This document shows, piece by piece, positions 9,651-17,028 of a stretch of DNA of 33,985 bases. The stretch spans positions 1 through 33,985 of the forward strand of contig JADLHE010000537.1 in the NCBI GenBank assembly GCA_020848965.1. Reading direction: 5' to 3'. Position numbers and translations under genes: made by a program. The notes under the pieces are model-generated. The model did not search any database, was not told the origin of the DNA, and worked only from the letters and a program-made list of their open reading frames with translations. This DNA comes from Saprospiraceae bacterium. GTDB lineage: Bacteria > Bacteroidota > Bacteroidia > Chitinophagales > Saprospiraceae. How positions within the stretch are numbered: position 1 is the first letter of the stretch; the number at the start of each line of letters is the position of its first letter.

Positions 9651-9682
9651 AGTAGCCCAAGGCAATCACGCCTTGGGCTACT
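9651..9682 (-). terminator. Hairpin between the two T9SS paralogues
   Basis: A perfect 13-bp stem (AGTAGCCCAAGGC at 9651-9663 with its complement at 9670-9682) and a 6-nt loop sit in the 60-bp gap between the two paralogues. On the minus strand the stem is followed by TGTTTTGTT, a modest T-rich tract that ends 12 nt before the start of the downstream copy. It could be a terminator of the upstream copy or an attenuating leader hairpin of the downstream copy. A short piece of the same sequence (GCCCAAGGCAA) occurs upstream of the other copy near 11215, which suggests the leader was duplicated with the gene. Confidence 0.6.
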
Positions 9683-9699
9683 TATAATTATCAAAGGGA

Positions 9700-11199
9700 T
9701 TAATGGTTGATGGTCACTTTGCTTGAAAGGGTTTGACCTTTCAAATTCATAACTTTTAAGAAATAAACGCCATTCGGAATGTTCTTCAAGGAAAGCTCAA
9801 ACTGGGCATTGCCCGCCGTTGATTTGGAAACCAGCAGAGCTTGGCCAAACTGGTTGAAAAGAACAATATCGTCACCTTCTGTAAAATCGTTGGGCAGCAT
9901 GATGGTCAAGGCGTCGCTGGCGGGGTTAGGAAAGACCTTGATTTGAAGCTGCGTTTCAACATTTTCATGGGCCTCGGATATTAAGCTATCGCAGGGACTG
10001 CCCGCCAACGCCCCCAGTCTGTAGTTTGGAAAATGCGGTAGCCCAAATACAATATAAGTAGGCGTTATAAGCCCGTGCTGCTGGAAATCACAGGCCAAAC
10101 CCGGCTCATCCGGTGAGTTGATGACGTGCAACATGTTCACTTGATTTGGTGAACTCAGGTAAATCTTGCCGTTCGGCCCCAACTGCATTAAGTAAAAAGT
10201 GGTGGGATAAGGCAATTCAAACCCGTCGTAGCTTGCTACGACGACCTTCGAGGCGGCGATGTCGGTTGCCTCGGTATCAAACTGGTAAACCCGGTCCCAA
10301 GCGGACACGTAGAGGAACCTCGAATTTGGGGAGAAAGCAAGGCCACCATACGCAAAGGTGGTGTCCGAGGCATCGGTGATGGCAACGTGCACGGGGTCGC
10401 TCAGTTCTCCCGAGCAGCGGTCAAAGCCAAAGATGTTCAGGTCGTTGTCGTGGTCGTAGCGGGCGTACTTCGAGCCATCGGGTGAGAACACGCTTTGTCC
10501 TCTTGAATCGGATAAAGTGATAACTGGCCCTATTTTCTGTTCCTGTATCTCCAGCACGGAATCCCTTGCGAACAGCACCTTGAAATAACCGTTGGTGCTC
10601 TTTTCGGGCTGCACCACCCACCAGTCCCTGCCGTTGCCGTGCTTGGTGGCCGTTATCTTGCCGTATGCGAAGTTGTGCTCCTTGATGATTTCGTTCTTGT
10701 ACACCACCCTGCCCTTGCCGCCGTTCAGCCGCATGTCCACCAGTGTCTTCTGCATTCGGTCGCAGATGCCCATGCCGGAGGTGGTGGCCCGCATGTGGAA
10801 CAGGAAGAACAGGCTGTCCCTCGTACTGGAGGGCAGTATGATGGCGCTTTGAGCACATGGGTAGCCATAATCAACAAAATCGTCGTGCACATCCCCGGCA
10901 TTGATGCTGTCCCCGTTCTCAATCAACTGCTGGTCGTTGCCGATGATTCGGATACCATTTGTGGCGAACATCAGGTTGCCCCCCCGGTCGCAGATGGAGG
11001 CATTGGTAAACTCAAACCAAATATCCCTTGTCACCATTTCGGAGGTGACCGAGTCTTCGCCGAATATCAGGTCAGTGCCACCAAATATCGGCATCGGCTC
11101 ATAGGTTTCCTGTCCAAGCACCCAATGATGGTCGTGTTTTTGGGAATGGCCAATATAGGCGCAACCCAACAGACAAAGGATTAAGGAAATATGCCGCAT
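9700..11199 (-). CDS. Secreted T9SS cargo protein, copy 1 of a tandem pair
   Basis: A 499-aa paralogue of the downstream gene, with a signal peptide (MRHISLILCLLGCAYIGHSQ) followed by KHDHHWVLGQETYEP. The body is propeller-like with SPDGSKYARYD and SPNSRFLYVSAWDRVYQFD blades. The C-terminal T9SS sorting domain starts at IKVFPNPASD and ends in SKVTINH. Most of the mature body matches the neighbour residue for residue, whereas the sorting domain does not. A good -7 promoter element (11240-11247) lies 41 bp upstream. The function is not recognised; the T9SS domain implies export through the outer membrane and either surface anchoring or release. Confidence 0.9.
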   Translation of the reverse strand: MRHISLILCLLGCAYIGHSQKHDHHWVLGQETYEPMPIFGGTDLIFGEDSVTSEMVTRDIWFEFTNASICDRGGNLMFATNGIRIIGNDQQLIENGDSINAGDVHDDFVDYGYPCAQSAIILPSSTRDSLFFLFHMRATTSGMGICDRMQKTLVDMRLNGGKGRVVYKNEIIKEHNFAYGKITATKHGNGRDWWVVQPEKSTNGYFKVLFARDSVLEIQEQKIGPVITLSDSRGQSVFSPDGSKYARYDHDNDLNIFGFDRCSGELSDPVHVAITDASDTTFAYGGLAFSPNSRFLYVSAWDRVYQFDTEATDIAASKVVVASYDGFELPYPTTFYLMQLGPNGKIYLSSPNQVNMLHVINSPDEPGLACDFQQHGLITPTYIVFGLPHFPNYRLGALAGSPCDSLISEAHENVETQLQIKVFPNPASDALTIMLPNDFTEGDDIVLFNQFGQALLVSKSTAGNAQFELSLKNIPNGVYFLKVMNLKGQTLSSKVTINH

Positions 11200-11239
11200 G
11201 TAAAAATGATTTTGCCCAAGGCAAGTTAACTTTCTTTGG

Positions 11240-11247
11240 CAAATATA
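11240..11247 (-). promoter_or_regulatory. TAnnTTTG-type -7 element for the T9SS tandem pair
   Basis: On the minus strand the sequence TATATTTG matches the Bacteroidota -7 consensus TAnnTTTG exactly. It lies 41 bp upstream of the ATG at 11199. No clear -33 TTG element is visible at the usual distance, so this is supported by one element only. Confidence 0.5.
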
Positions 11248-11470
11248 TAAGGTTGTAAAGTCAGTGCAGAAACGTCAGCAGTACGTTCAACTATCCCCCG
11301 CACAAAAAGTCTTTCTTGAAAGTTTGCAACTTTTATGACTGCAGTAGAAGTCCACGAAAACCCAGCGTTTTCTTTAACCAAGCTGATATTTGCCTGTTCA
11401 AAATCCACCACCCACCAAAACCAACCCATTCCTCATCTTTACACCTGTTTACCAACCTAAATGCTCCTTT
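11248..11470. other. Divergent intergenic region, no gene seen
   Basis: This is the upstream region shared by the T9SS pair (minus) and the lipoprotein gene (plus). No gene and no convincing plus-strand promoter were found. The in-frame extension upstream of the lipoprotein ATG at 11471 lacks a signal-peptide pattern and is treated as untranslated. Confidence 0.4.
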
Positions 11471-13384
11471 ATGAAAAAATTCCAAACATTGATTCATGGT
11501 GCCATCTTGGCCTTGGCCTGCCTTTTTTTGAGCCAATGCAGCACGACGCCCACCCGCCAAGACAAGACCGAAAAAATGCACCCCAACGACCCCTTCCGCT
11601 CCACGATGGTACCGAGCCAGTTCTTTGAGGTGGCTGCCGAGACCGACAACGTGGTGATGGGCACGGGCGGTACCCGCATCGCTTTGCCCAAGGGCTGCCT
11701 CACCGATGGCAGGGGCAGGGTCTATGAAGGGCCAGCGAAGATAGAACTGGCCGAGGCCCTGCAACTGTCGGATATGCTGCGCTCGAACCTCACCACCACA
11801 TCGGGCGGCAAGCCGCTGGTGACGGATGGCATGGTATATTTCAACGCCACCACTGCGGATGGCGAGCAACTCTACGTGAACAAAGACAAGCCCGTTTATA
11901 TCGAAATACCTACCAATGAGCGCCAGCCGGGCATGATGGCCTACCGGGGCGTGCGGGACGAAAACGGCAATATGGATTGGGTAGAACCGAAGGAAATCGA
12001 AAACTACTTGGTGCCCGTGGACATTAAGTCGCTTGATTTTTATCCTAAAAACTTTGAGGCCACGGTCGCCGCCATCCTGCCCTTCAATGGGCATGAACTG
12101 GCGGACAAGGCATTTACAGACAGCCTTTATTTCAGCTTTAATTTTAGCACCCTTAAACAATTGATGCAGGCACTGGATGAAGAAATGCCCGAATACAATG
12201 AACCCCACCACAACAAACACAAGCAAATCGTGGATGGGAAATACACGGATGACTCGTACGAGGTGCAACCAAGGCAAGATAGCCCGACCGACTCCGCAGC
12301 CGTGGAAATGCCTGAATGTGGCATAGACCCAGCCAGCGTGAAAGTGATTTGGTCGGAGGATTACCAAAACAGCTTGCTCGCCACCCGTGAGTTTGAGGCA
12401 CGCATGAAATTGATTCACCAGACTTGCCATATTTCCGTTTTGGAGGCTTATGTGAAAAACCTCGACCGCAACCTTTGGGAGCTTGACAGCATGGCCGCCG
12501 ATGCAATCATGGCTTTGCCAAGTTCAGAAGAAGTTCATGGCACACAAGACATCCTACCCTTCCACCGGACGAGTGAAATGGAGCACGTTGCCGAGGAATT
12601 CAGGGCCATGTCCCACCAGCGCCTGACCAAAATCAAGGACGGCAATATTTATGCGGAACTGTTGAGGGGGCATTATGAAAAACAGTTGAAGGCAGTACAA
12701 TCCGAATTGGAAGCCAAGCAAAAAGAAGCGCTGAAAGCCTGGCGGGAAGGCTCGCCAGCAGCCAAAAAAATGGCCACTGAATACAAGGAAATCCTTTGGA
12801 AAAGGGAGCAGCACCGGATGTCGAGCTATGGTTTTGAATGGTCAGGAAATGGCTGGATAAATGTTGACGAAGGCACCGTGCCCAAGACTTGGGGGCCGCA
12901 ACAATTGGAGGTTTTAGTGGAAACGGGGCCTAGTTTCGACCGGGTACACACTTATGTGGTCTATTCTTCCATCAAGAGTCTTTACCGCCTGAACTCCTCC
13001 GACCAACGGGTTTTCCATGTGGGCAATGCTGATGAACGATTGATGAACATGCCCAAGCAGGCTCGGGCTATCGCTATTACAGTCGGCTATAAAAAGGAGG
13101 TGCCCTACCTCGCCATTGAGGAGTTCACCACCGGTGCTGCGCAATTGAAACTAACGCCCAATCCAACCACCGAACTGGAGCTTCAAAAAACGTTGTCCCT
13201 TTTCGACCAGTATTCCAAGGAAAACCAAGTGAGCGTGGACTTGGCCTACCAAGCATTTTTTTTCCGGGAAAAGCAGAAGCGGTTGGAAAAACGGGAGAAA
13301 TTAAAGGGGCTCATTAAATGCGTCATTGCTTGTTGTGAACATGAAAATGAAGGCCCTATCATACAATCAGAATACGTGAATTGA
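11471..13384 (+). CDS. Large outer-membrane-type lipoprotein of unknown function
   Basis: A 637-aa protein. The ATG at 11471 gives a lipoprotein signal peptide with lipobox LSQC (MKKFQTLIHGAILALACLFLSQC), which decides this start over a frame extension 27 codons upstream. Residues ~50-190 hold an all-beta-looking region (GGTRIALPKGCLTDGRG, then TTTSGGKPLVTDGMVYFNAT), a pattern seen in uncharacterised Bacteroidota lipoproteins. Residues ~390-460 are charged and probably helical (EKQLKAVQSELEAKQKEALK). The C-terminal part is again beta-rich with no recognised domain. It is probably periplasm- or surface-facing and anchored in a membrane (inference from the lipobox). I do not recognise a function. 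Confidence 0.88.
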   Translation: MKKFQTLIHGAILALACLFLSQCSTTPTRQDKTEKMHPNDPFRSTMVPSQFFEVAAETDNVVMGTGGTRIALPKGCLTDGRGRVYEGPAKIELAEALQLSDMLRSNLTTTSGGKPLVTDGMVYFNATTADGEQLYVNKDKPVYIEIPTNERQPGMMAYRGVRDENGNMDWVEPKEIENYLVPVDIKSLDFYPKNFEATVAAILPFNGHELADKAFTDSLYFSFNFSTLKQLMQALDEEMPEYNEPHHNKHKQIVDGKYTDDSYEVQPRQDSPTDSAAVEMPECGIDPASVKVIWSEDYQNSLLATREFEARMKLIHQTCHISVLEAYVKNLDRNLWELDSMAADAIMALPSSEEVHGTQDILPFHRTSEMEHVAEEFRAMSHQRLTKIKDGNIYAELLRGHYEKQLKAVQSELEAKQKEALKAWREGSPAAKKMATEYKEILWKREQHRMSSYGFEWSGNGWINVDEGTVPKTWGPQQLEVLVETGPSFDRVHTYVVYSSIKSLYRLNSSDQRVFHVGNADERLMNMPKQARAIAITVGYKKEVPYLAIEEFTTGAAQLKLTPNPTTELELQKTLSLFDQYSKENQVSVDLAYQAFFFREKQKRLEKREKLKGLIKCVIACCEHENEGPIIQSEYVN

Positions 13385-13395
13385 AGGGCGCACTG

Positions 13396-13560
13396 ATGAA
13401 ACCATTACAGCCCGCATTAAGCGTTGTTGTAGCAGCGACTATAATCGGCTTCTCCATATCTGATTTGCAAGCTTTGAAAATTCATTCGCAGTTGTACCCC
13501 AAGAACACGGCCAATCCATCCATCCGAATTACCAGCACTTTGGGGCAAAACTCAAATTAA
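13396..13560 (+). CDS. Possible small secreted peptide (54 aa)
   Basis: A short frame begins 12 nt after the lipoprotein stop and ends at 13560. It encodes a hydrophobic stretch (LSVVVAATIIGFSISDLQA) that resembles a signal peptide, followed by about 28 polar residues. The composition looks protein-like and the spacing fits translational coupling with the lipoprotein gene, but there is no homology that I recognise. It could also be the remnant of a longer secreted protein or a chance frame. Confidence 0.35.
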   Translation: MKPLQPALSVVVAATIIGFSISDLQALKIHSQLYPKNTANPSIRITSTLGQNSN

Positions 13561-13615
13561 AAAGGACTATGATGTATTTTAGCTCCCTATTATTGCATTG
13601 ATTTGCCGCCAAAAC

Positions 13616-14368
13616 ATGAATTTCCCAATTGAAATCACACTCGGACCGCTGCACCTGAACCTGCACTTCGTCTTTGAAATATTGGCTTTCTTCGTGGGAT
13701 ACCGCTACTTTTTGTGGCTGCGCCAACGGACGCCCGACCCTTTGCCGACGCAAAACCGGATGTGGGCCTTTGTGGGGGCAGCGGGTGGTGCGCTGCTCGG
13801 CTCGCGGCTGCTGGGGGCACTGGAAGACCCTACTGTTTTCTTTAGCGAAGCCAATTCGCTGCATTATGTTTTTCAAAGCAAGACCATCGTGGGCGGGCTG
13901 CTGGGCGGACTGGCGGGCGTGGAGGCCATCAAATGGGCCATCGGCGAGCGGCAGTCTTCGGGCGATTTGTTCACCTATCCCCTTATTTTGGGCATGATAC
14001 TAGGGCGTATCGGCTGCTTCACAATGGGGGTGAATGAACCGACCTTTGGCTATCCGACCGACCTGCCCTGGGCGCTCGACCTCGGCGATGGCATACCTAG
14101 GCACCCCACGGCGCTTTATGAAATCGGGTTTCTCGCACTGCTTTGGATGGCGCTTCGGTTTGTGGAAAAAAAAGTGGCCCTGGCCAATGGCACTCGATTC
14201 AAATTGTTCATGGTCAGCTATTTGTGCTGGCGATTGGCAGTGGGGTTCATACAGCCGGGTTGGCGCTTCGGGTTTGGGCTGACGGTGATTCAGGCGGCTT
14301 GTTTGGTGGGGTTGGGCTACTATGGTTGGCTGTTTTTTAGGTTGAGCAGCATTCGGAAAAGCCATTAA
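13616..14368 (+). CDS. Lgt-fold membrane protein with altered catalytic motif
   Basis: A 250-aa polytopic membrane protein of the prolipoprotein diacylglyceryl transferase (Lgt) family. Hallmarks are GLLGGLAG (94-101), GRIGCFTMG (130-138) and RHPTALYE (162-169), in the family order with about seven hydrophobic segments. True Lgt enzymes carry GRxGNFxNxE and an SFHGG histidine. Here R131 is kept, but the motif's two Asn and the Glu are replaced by C134, M137 and V139, and the histidine before GGLLGG is V92. It is therefore unlikely to be the lipoprotein-modifying enzyme and may bind or modify another phospholipid (inference). The ATG at 13616 is chosen because the hydrophobic domain follows directly. 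It is 21 nt upstream of the radical SAM gene, which implies an operon. Automatic annotation would probably name it lgt. Confidence 0.85.
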   Translation: MNFPIEITLGPLHLNLHFVFEILAFFVGYRYFLWLRQRTPDPLPTQNRMWAFVGAAGGALLGSRLLGALEDPTVFFSEANSLHYVFQSKTIVGGLLGGLAGVEAIKWAIGERQSSGDLFTYPLILGMILGRIGCFTMGVNEPTFGYPTDLPWALDLGDGIPRHPTALYEIGFLALLWMALRFVEKKVALANGTRFKLFMVSYLCWRLAVGFIQPGWRFGFGLTVIQAACLVGLGYYGWLFFRLSSIRKSH

Positions 14369-14389
14369 CTTTGGTGAAAATTCCAATTC

Positions 14390-15787
14390 ATGCCCGTCTC
14401 GAAATACACCTATTACGACTTTACGCTCTCCCTTTGCCCGGAATGCCTGCGCCGGGTGGATGCCAAAATCGTCTTTGAAGACGGGCAGGTTTTTATGCTG
14501 AAACGCTGCCCGGAGCACGGCCGCCAGCGGGTGCTCATCGCCACCGACATCGCCTACTACAAAAACCAGCGCAACTACAATAAGCCGAGCGAGTACCCCC
14601 GCCGTTTCAATACCAAAACACACCTCGGCTGCCCTTACGACTGCGGCCTCTGCAACGACCACGAGCAGCACTCCTGCCTCACCGTAGTGGAAATCACCGA
14701 CCGCTGCAACCTCACCTGCCCCATTTGCTATGCCGAAAGTTCGCCCTCGCACGGGCGGCACCGAACGTTGGAGGAAGTGGAGCGAATGCTCGATATCATC
14801 GTGGAGAACGAGGGCGAACCGGATGTGGTGCAAATCAGCGGAGGGGAGCCGACCATACATCCGCAGTTGTTTGAAATCCTCGATGCTGCCAAACGGCGCC
14901 CCATCAAGCACCTGATGCTGAACACCAATGGGCTGCGCATCGCCAACGACCCCGGCTTTGCGGAGCGGCTGGCTGATTACATGCCCGATTTTGAGATTTA
15001 CCTTCAATTTGACTCGTTCAAAGCCTCGGCGCTGGAGTGTCTGCGTGGTCAGAACTTGTTGAAAATCAGGGAGAAAGCACTCGAAAACCTCAATCGGGTG
15101 AACCTCTCGACCACCCTCGTGGTCACGCTGCAAAAAGGGTTGAACGACGACGAAATCGGGGCCATCACGGAGTTTGCGCTGCAACAAAAATGCGTGCGGG
15201 GCGTCACTTTTCAGCCTACCCAAGTGGCTGGCCGTGCCGACGGCTTCAACCCTGCCACCGACCGCCTGACATTGACCGAAGTGCGGCAGGCCATCCTCGA
15301 CCAGACCAGTATTTTCCAACCAAACGACATCATTCCCGTGCCCTGCAACCCCGATGCCTTGGCCATGGCCTACGCCCTGAAAATAGAAGGGCAGGTGCTG
15401 CCGCTCACGAGGTTCATTGACCCAACGGCCTTGCTCGACAACAGTCGTAACACCATCGTGTACGAGCAAGACGAGCGCCTCCATGAGCATGTGACGAAGC
15501 TGTTCAGCACCGCCAACTCCGTGGATTCGCTGGAATGCGATTTCAACCAATTGCTTTGCTGCCTCCCCTTTGTAAAAGCACCAGACTTGAGTTACGACAA
15601 CCTATTCCGCATCATCATCATGCGCTTCATTGATGCCTTTGACTTTGATGTGCGGGCCATTAAGAAGTCCTGCGTACACATCGTTCACCAAGATGGGCGG
15701 ATTATCCCGTTCGAAACGATGAACTTGTTTTACCGGGATGAAGAAAAGGAACGCATGGTGAAGGAATTGGCAGAAATGAGTTTCTAA
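14390..15787 (+). CDS. Radical SAM enzyme of the Tes/MJ0619 type (COG1964)
   Basis: A 465-aa radical SAM protein. A rubredoxin-like N-terminal site (C16-x2-C19, C40-P-E-H43) is followed by CPYDCGLC (C81, C85, C88), then the SAM cluster CNLTCPIC (C106, C110, C113) and GGEP (151-154). A Cys-rich C-terminal part holds ECDFNQLLCC. This order matches the MJ0619 family, whose archaeal member Tes couples lipid chains C-C to make tetraether lipids and has extra Fe-S clusters plus a rubredoxin-like iron. The bacterial reaction is unknown. The neighbouring Lgt-like membrane protein and small membrane protein suggest that the substrate is a lipid (inference). The start ATG at 14390 precedes the first cysteine pair by 15 residues. 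Confidence 0.88.
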   Translation: MPVSKYTYYDFTLSLCPECLRRVDAKIVFEDGQVFMLKRCPEHGRQRVLIATDIAYYKNQRNYNKPSEYPRRFNTKTHLGCPYDCGLCNDHEQHSCLTVVEITDRCNLTCPICYAESSPSHGRHRTLEEVERMLDIIVENEGEPDVVQISGGEPTIHPQLFEILDAAKRRPIKHLMLNTNGLRIANDPGFAERLADYMPDFEIYLQFDSFKASALECLRGQNLLKIREKALENLNRVNLSTTLVVTLQKGLNDDEIGAITEFALQQKCVRGVTFQPTQVAGRADGFNPATDRLTLTEVRQAILDQTSIFQPNDIIPVPCNPDALAMAYALKIEGQVLPLTRFIDPTALLDNSRNTIVYEQDERLHEHVTKLFSTANSVDSLECDFNQLLCCLPFVKAPDLSYDNLFRIIIMRFIDAFDFDVRAIKKSCVHIVHQDGRIIPFETMNLFYRDEEKERMVKELAEMSF

Positions 15788-15799
15788 AACCAAAGTATC

Positions 15800-16141
15800 A
15801 TGGAAGATAAAATCAGCAATGAAAATCAGGCCGACCCGATGAAGGGGTTTGGGAAAATTGTAGGGGTCAACCTTGCCATATTTGGAGCACAGGTGGCCAT
15901 TGTATATGGTGTTGACAATGCCGGCAACTTGGGGAACACTATTGCCATGCTTGTTGGCATGGGGATGTTCGTCACGCTGCCCGTACAACTATTGGTCAAT
16001 TTAATTTTGGCAATTGGCAGTTTCGGCAACAAGCAGAAGCTGCCCGGCATTGCCTATTTGCTCAGTATCGTTTTGGTTTTCCTGATTGGCTACTCGGCAT
16101 GTGGCGGGTACAGCATTTTAACAGAGGGACTTGTACATTAA
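15800..16141 (+). CDS. Small membrane protein with three predicted helices
   Basis: A 113-aa protein starting 12 nt after the radical SAM stop. It has a short charged N-terminus (MEDKISNENQADPMKGFGK) and then three hydrophobic stretches: about residues 21-38, 47-73 and 82-107. No catalytic motif is visible. The tight spacing makes it the third gene of the Lgt-like/radical SAM operon. It could be a membrane anchor or accessory subunit (inference). It is not recognised as a named family. Confidence 0.75.
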   Translation: MEDKISNENQADPMKGFGKIVGVNLAIFGAQVAIVYGVDNAGNLGNTIAMLVGMGMFVTLPVQLLVNLILAIGSFGNKQKLPGIAYLLSIVLVFLIGYSACGGYSILTEGLVH

Positions 16142-16226
16142 TTTGAAAATCATTGGTGGCGAAAGTGCATTTAATGCCTAAGCACCCCTTTCAGCCCCCC
16201 ATTCTTCCCACTCAGCCAATAGCCGA

Positions 16227-16234
16227 TAGTTTTG
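16227..16234 (+). promoter_or_regulatory. TAnnTTTG-type -7 element before the cytochrome gene
   Basis: TAGTTTTG matches the -7 consensus exactly, 27 bp upstream of the ATG at 16262. A second exact match (TATTTTTG, 16250-16257) lies too close to the ATG to leave a leader. No clear -33 element is seen. Confidence 0.4.
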
Positions 16235-16261
16235 GGCGTAGGTTCCTGTTATTTTTGGGGT

Positions 16262-16897
16262 ATGTCTGGAAAATCCGCAATCAAAAAACGATGGCTGTTG
16301 GCTTCGACGGCTTATTTCGAGGCCTTTTTCTTCACCTTGGGCACGGGTTACAAGCACGCCCCCCTGCTCGACGACGACGGACTCGGCCCGATTGACTCCA
16401 CGGATACACTGGACGCCATTCCCGTCATTGATACCATCCCCGACGGCATCCCTTGCGACCCGGATTCGGTTTATTTCGAAACGGATACGCTGCCATTACT
16501 CATTTCCAACTGCACCATGTCGAGCTGCCACAATACGGTCTCCCACAAGGAATGCGTCATCTTGGGCTATTGCCAGAACGTGTTGAACACGGGGGACATT
16601 AAGCCAATCAACCCCAACTATGGCCAATGCAATACCTCCAATATAAAATTTTACACTTTCATAAAACCTGTTATTGACACCCATTGCAAGGGCTTACACA
16701 GCGGCAACCCGCCTTCCGGTAATATCAATTTGTCCAATTATGCAGGCGTCAAAACAATCGCCTTGAATGGCAAATTGCTCGGCACCATTTTAAGGCCGAG
16801 CGGCTACCGCAAAATGCCGCAGGGAGAGAACAAATTGGACGATTGCACTATTTCCAAATTTGAGGCATGGATTGCCGCAGGCGCAACCGGGAATTAG
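16262..16897 (+). CDS. c-type cytochrome domain protein with a degraded haem motif
   Basis: A 211-aa protein of the Bacteroidota type usually annotated as a cytochrome c domain (Planctomycete-type) protein. It has a first haem-like site NCTMSSCHN (C-x4-C-H) and a second site that should read CxxCH but reads CKGLH, so the second haem cysteine is lost. It ends in the family signature LLGTILRPSGYRKMPQ, then DDCTISKFEAWIAAGA. The ATG at 16262 is preferred because a Lys-rich start and a hydrophobic stretch follow, although the signal peptide is poor and lacks a lipobox. With its pseudogene neighbour it looks like a cluster losing haem binding. The stop TAG is followed within 10 bp by a tandem repeat. 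Confidence 0.7.
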   Translation: MSGKSAIKKRWLLASTAYFEAFFFTLGTGYKHAPLLDDDGLGPIDSTDTLDAIPVIDTIPDGIPCDPDSVYFETDTLPLLISNCTMSSCHNTVSHKECVILGYCQNVLNTGDIKPINPNYGQCNTSNIKFYTFIKPVIDTHCKGLHSGNPPSGNINLSNYAGVKTIALNGKLLGTILRPSGYRKMPQGENKLDDCTISKFEAWIAAGATGN

Positions 16898-16906
16898 GGT
16901 GTTGAG

Positions 16907-16956
16907 AGTGGGCAGTTCGACAGTGGGCAGTTCGACAGTGGGCAGTGGGCAGTCAG
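16907..16956. repeat. Tandem repeat with units AGTGGGC and AGTTCGAC
   Basis: Two exact copies of a 15-bp unit (16907-16921, 16922-16936) composed of AGTGGGC plus AGTTCGAC are followed by two further AGTGGGC heptads and a partial unit. The array starts 9 bp after the stop of the cytochrome gene. It has no spacers of constant length, so it is not a CRISPR. Confidence 0.85.
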
Positions 16957-16980
16957 AGCCTACAATACAGGGAAGTTCGT

Positions 16981-17028
16981 CCATGAAACCATGAAGCAAT
17001 GAAACCATGAAACCATGAAACCATGAAT
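16981..17028. repeat. Six tandem 8-bp units CCATGAAA containing the start codon
   Basis: Six units of 8 bp (consensus CCATGAAA) lead straight into the pseudogene: the sixth unit (17021-17028) contains its ATG at 17023. Every unit carries an ATGA. The five upstream ATGs each open a three-codon frame (ATG AAA CCA, or ATG AAG CAA, then TGA) whose stop overlaps the next ATG. Confidence 0.9.

Noticed and set aside
9640-9669. Ten-codon extension of the second T9SS paralogue
   Set aside because: It translates the leader hairpin; the signal peptide starts at the ATG at 9639.
11333-12430. Long minus-strand frame inside the lipoprotein gene
   Set aside because: The plus-strand gene has a lipobox start and family-like sequence; the antisense product is of biased composition with no motif.
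13616-14368. Annotation as prolipoprotein diacylglyceryl transferase (lgt)
   Set aside because: Most residues of the catalytic signature are replaced; only the fold is supported.
14000-15550. Long minus-strand frame opposite the Lgt-like and radical SAM genes (about 516 codons)
   Set aside because: It is a shadow of two plus-strand genes with clear family motifs; its translation is His/Gln/Val-rich with no recognisable domain or signal.
16907-16956. Possible CRISPR array
   Set aside because: Units are 7-15 bp and directly contiguous, with no spacers and no cas genes.
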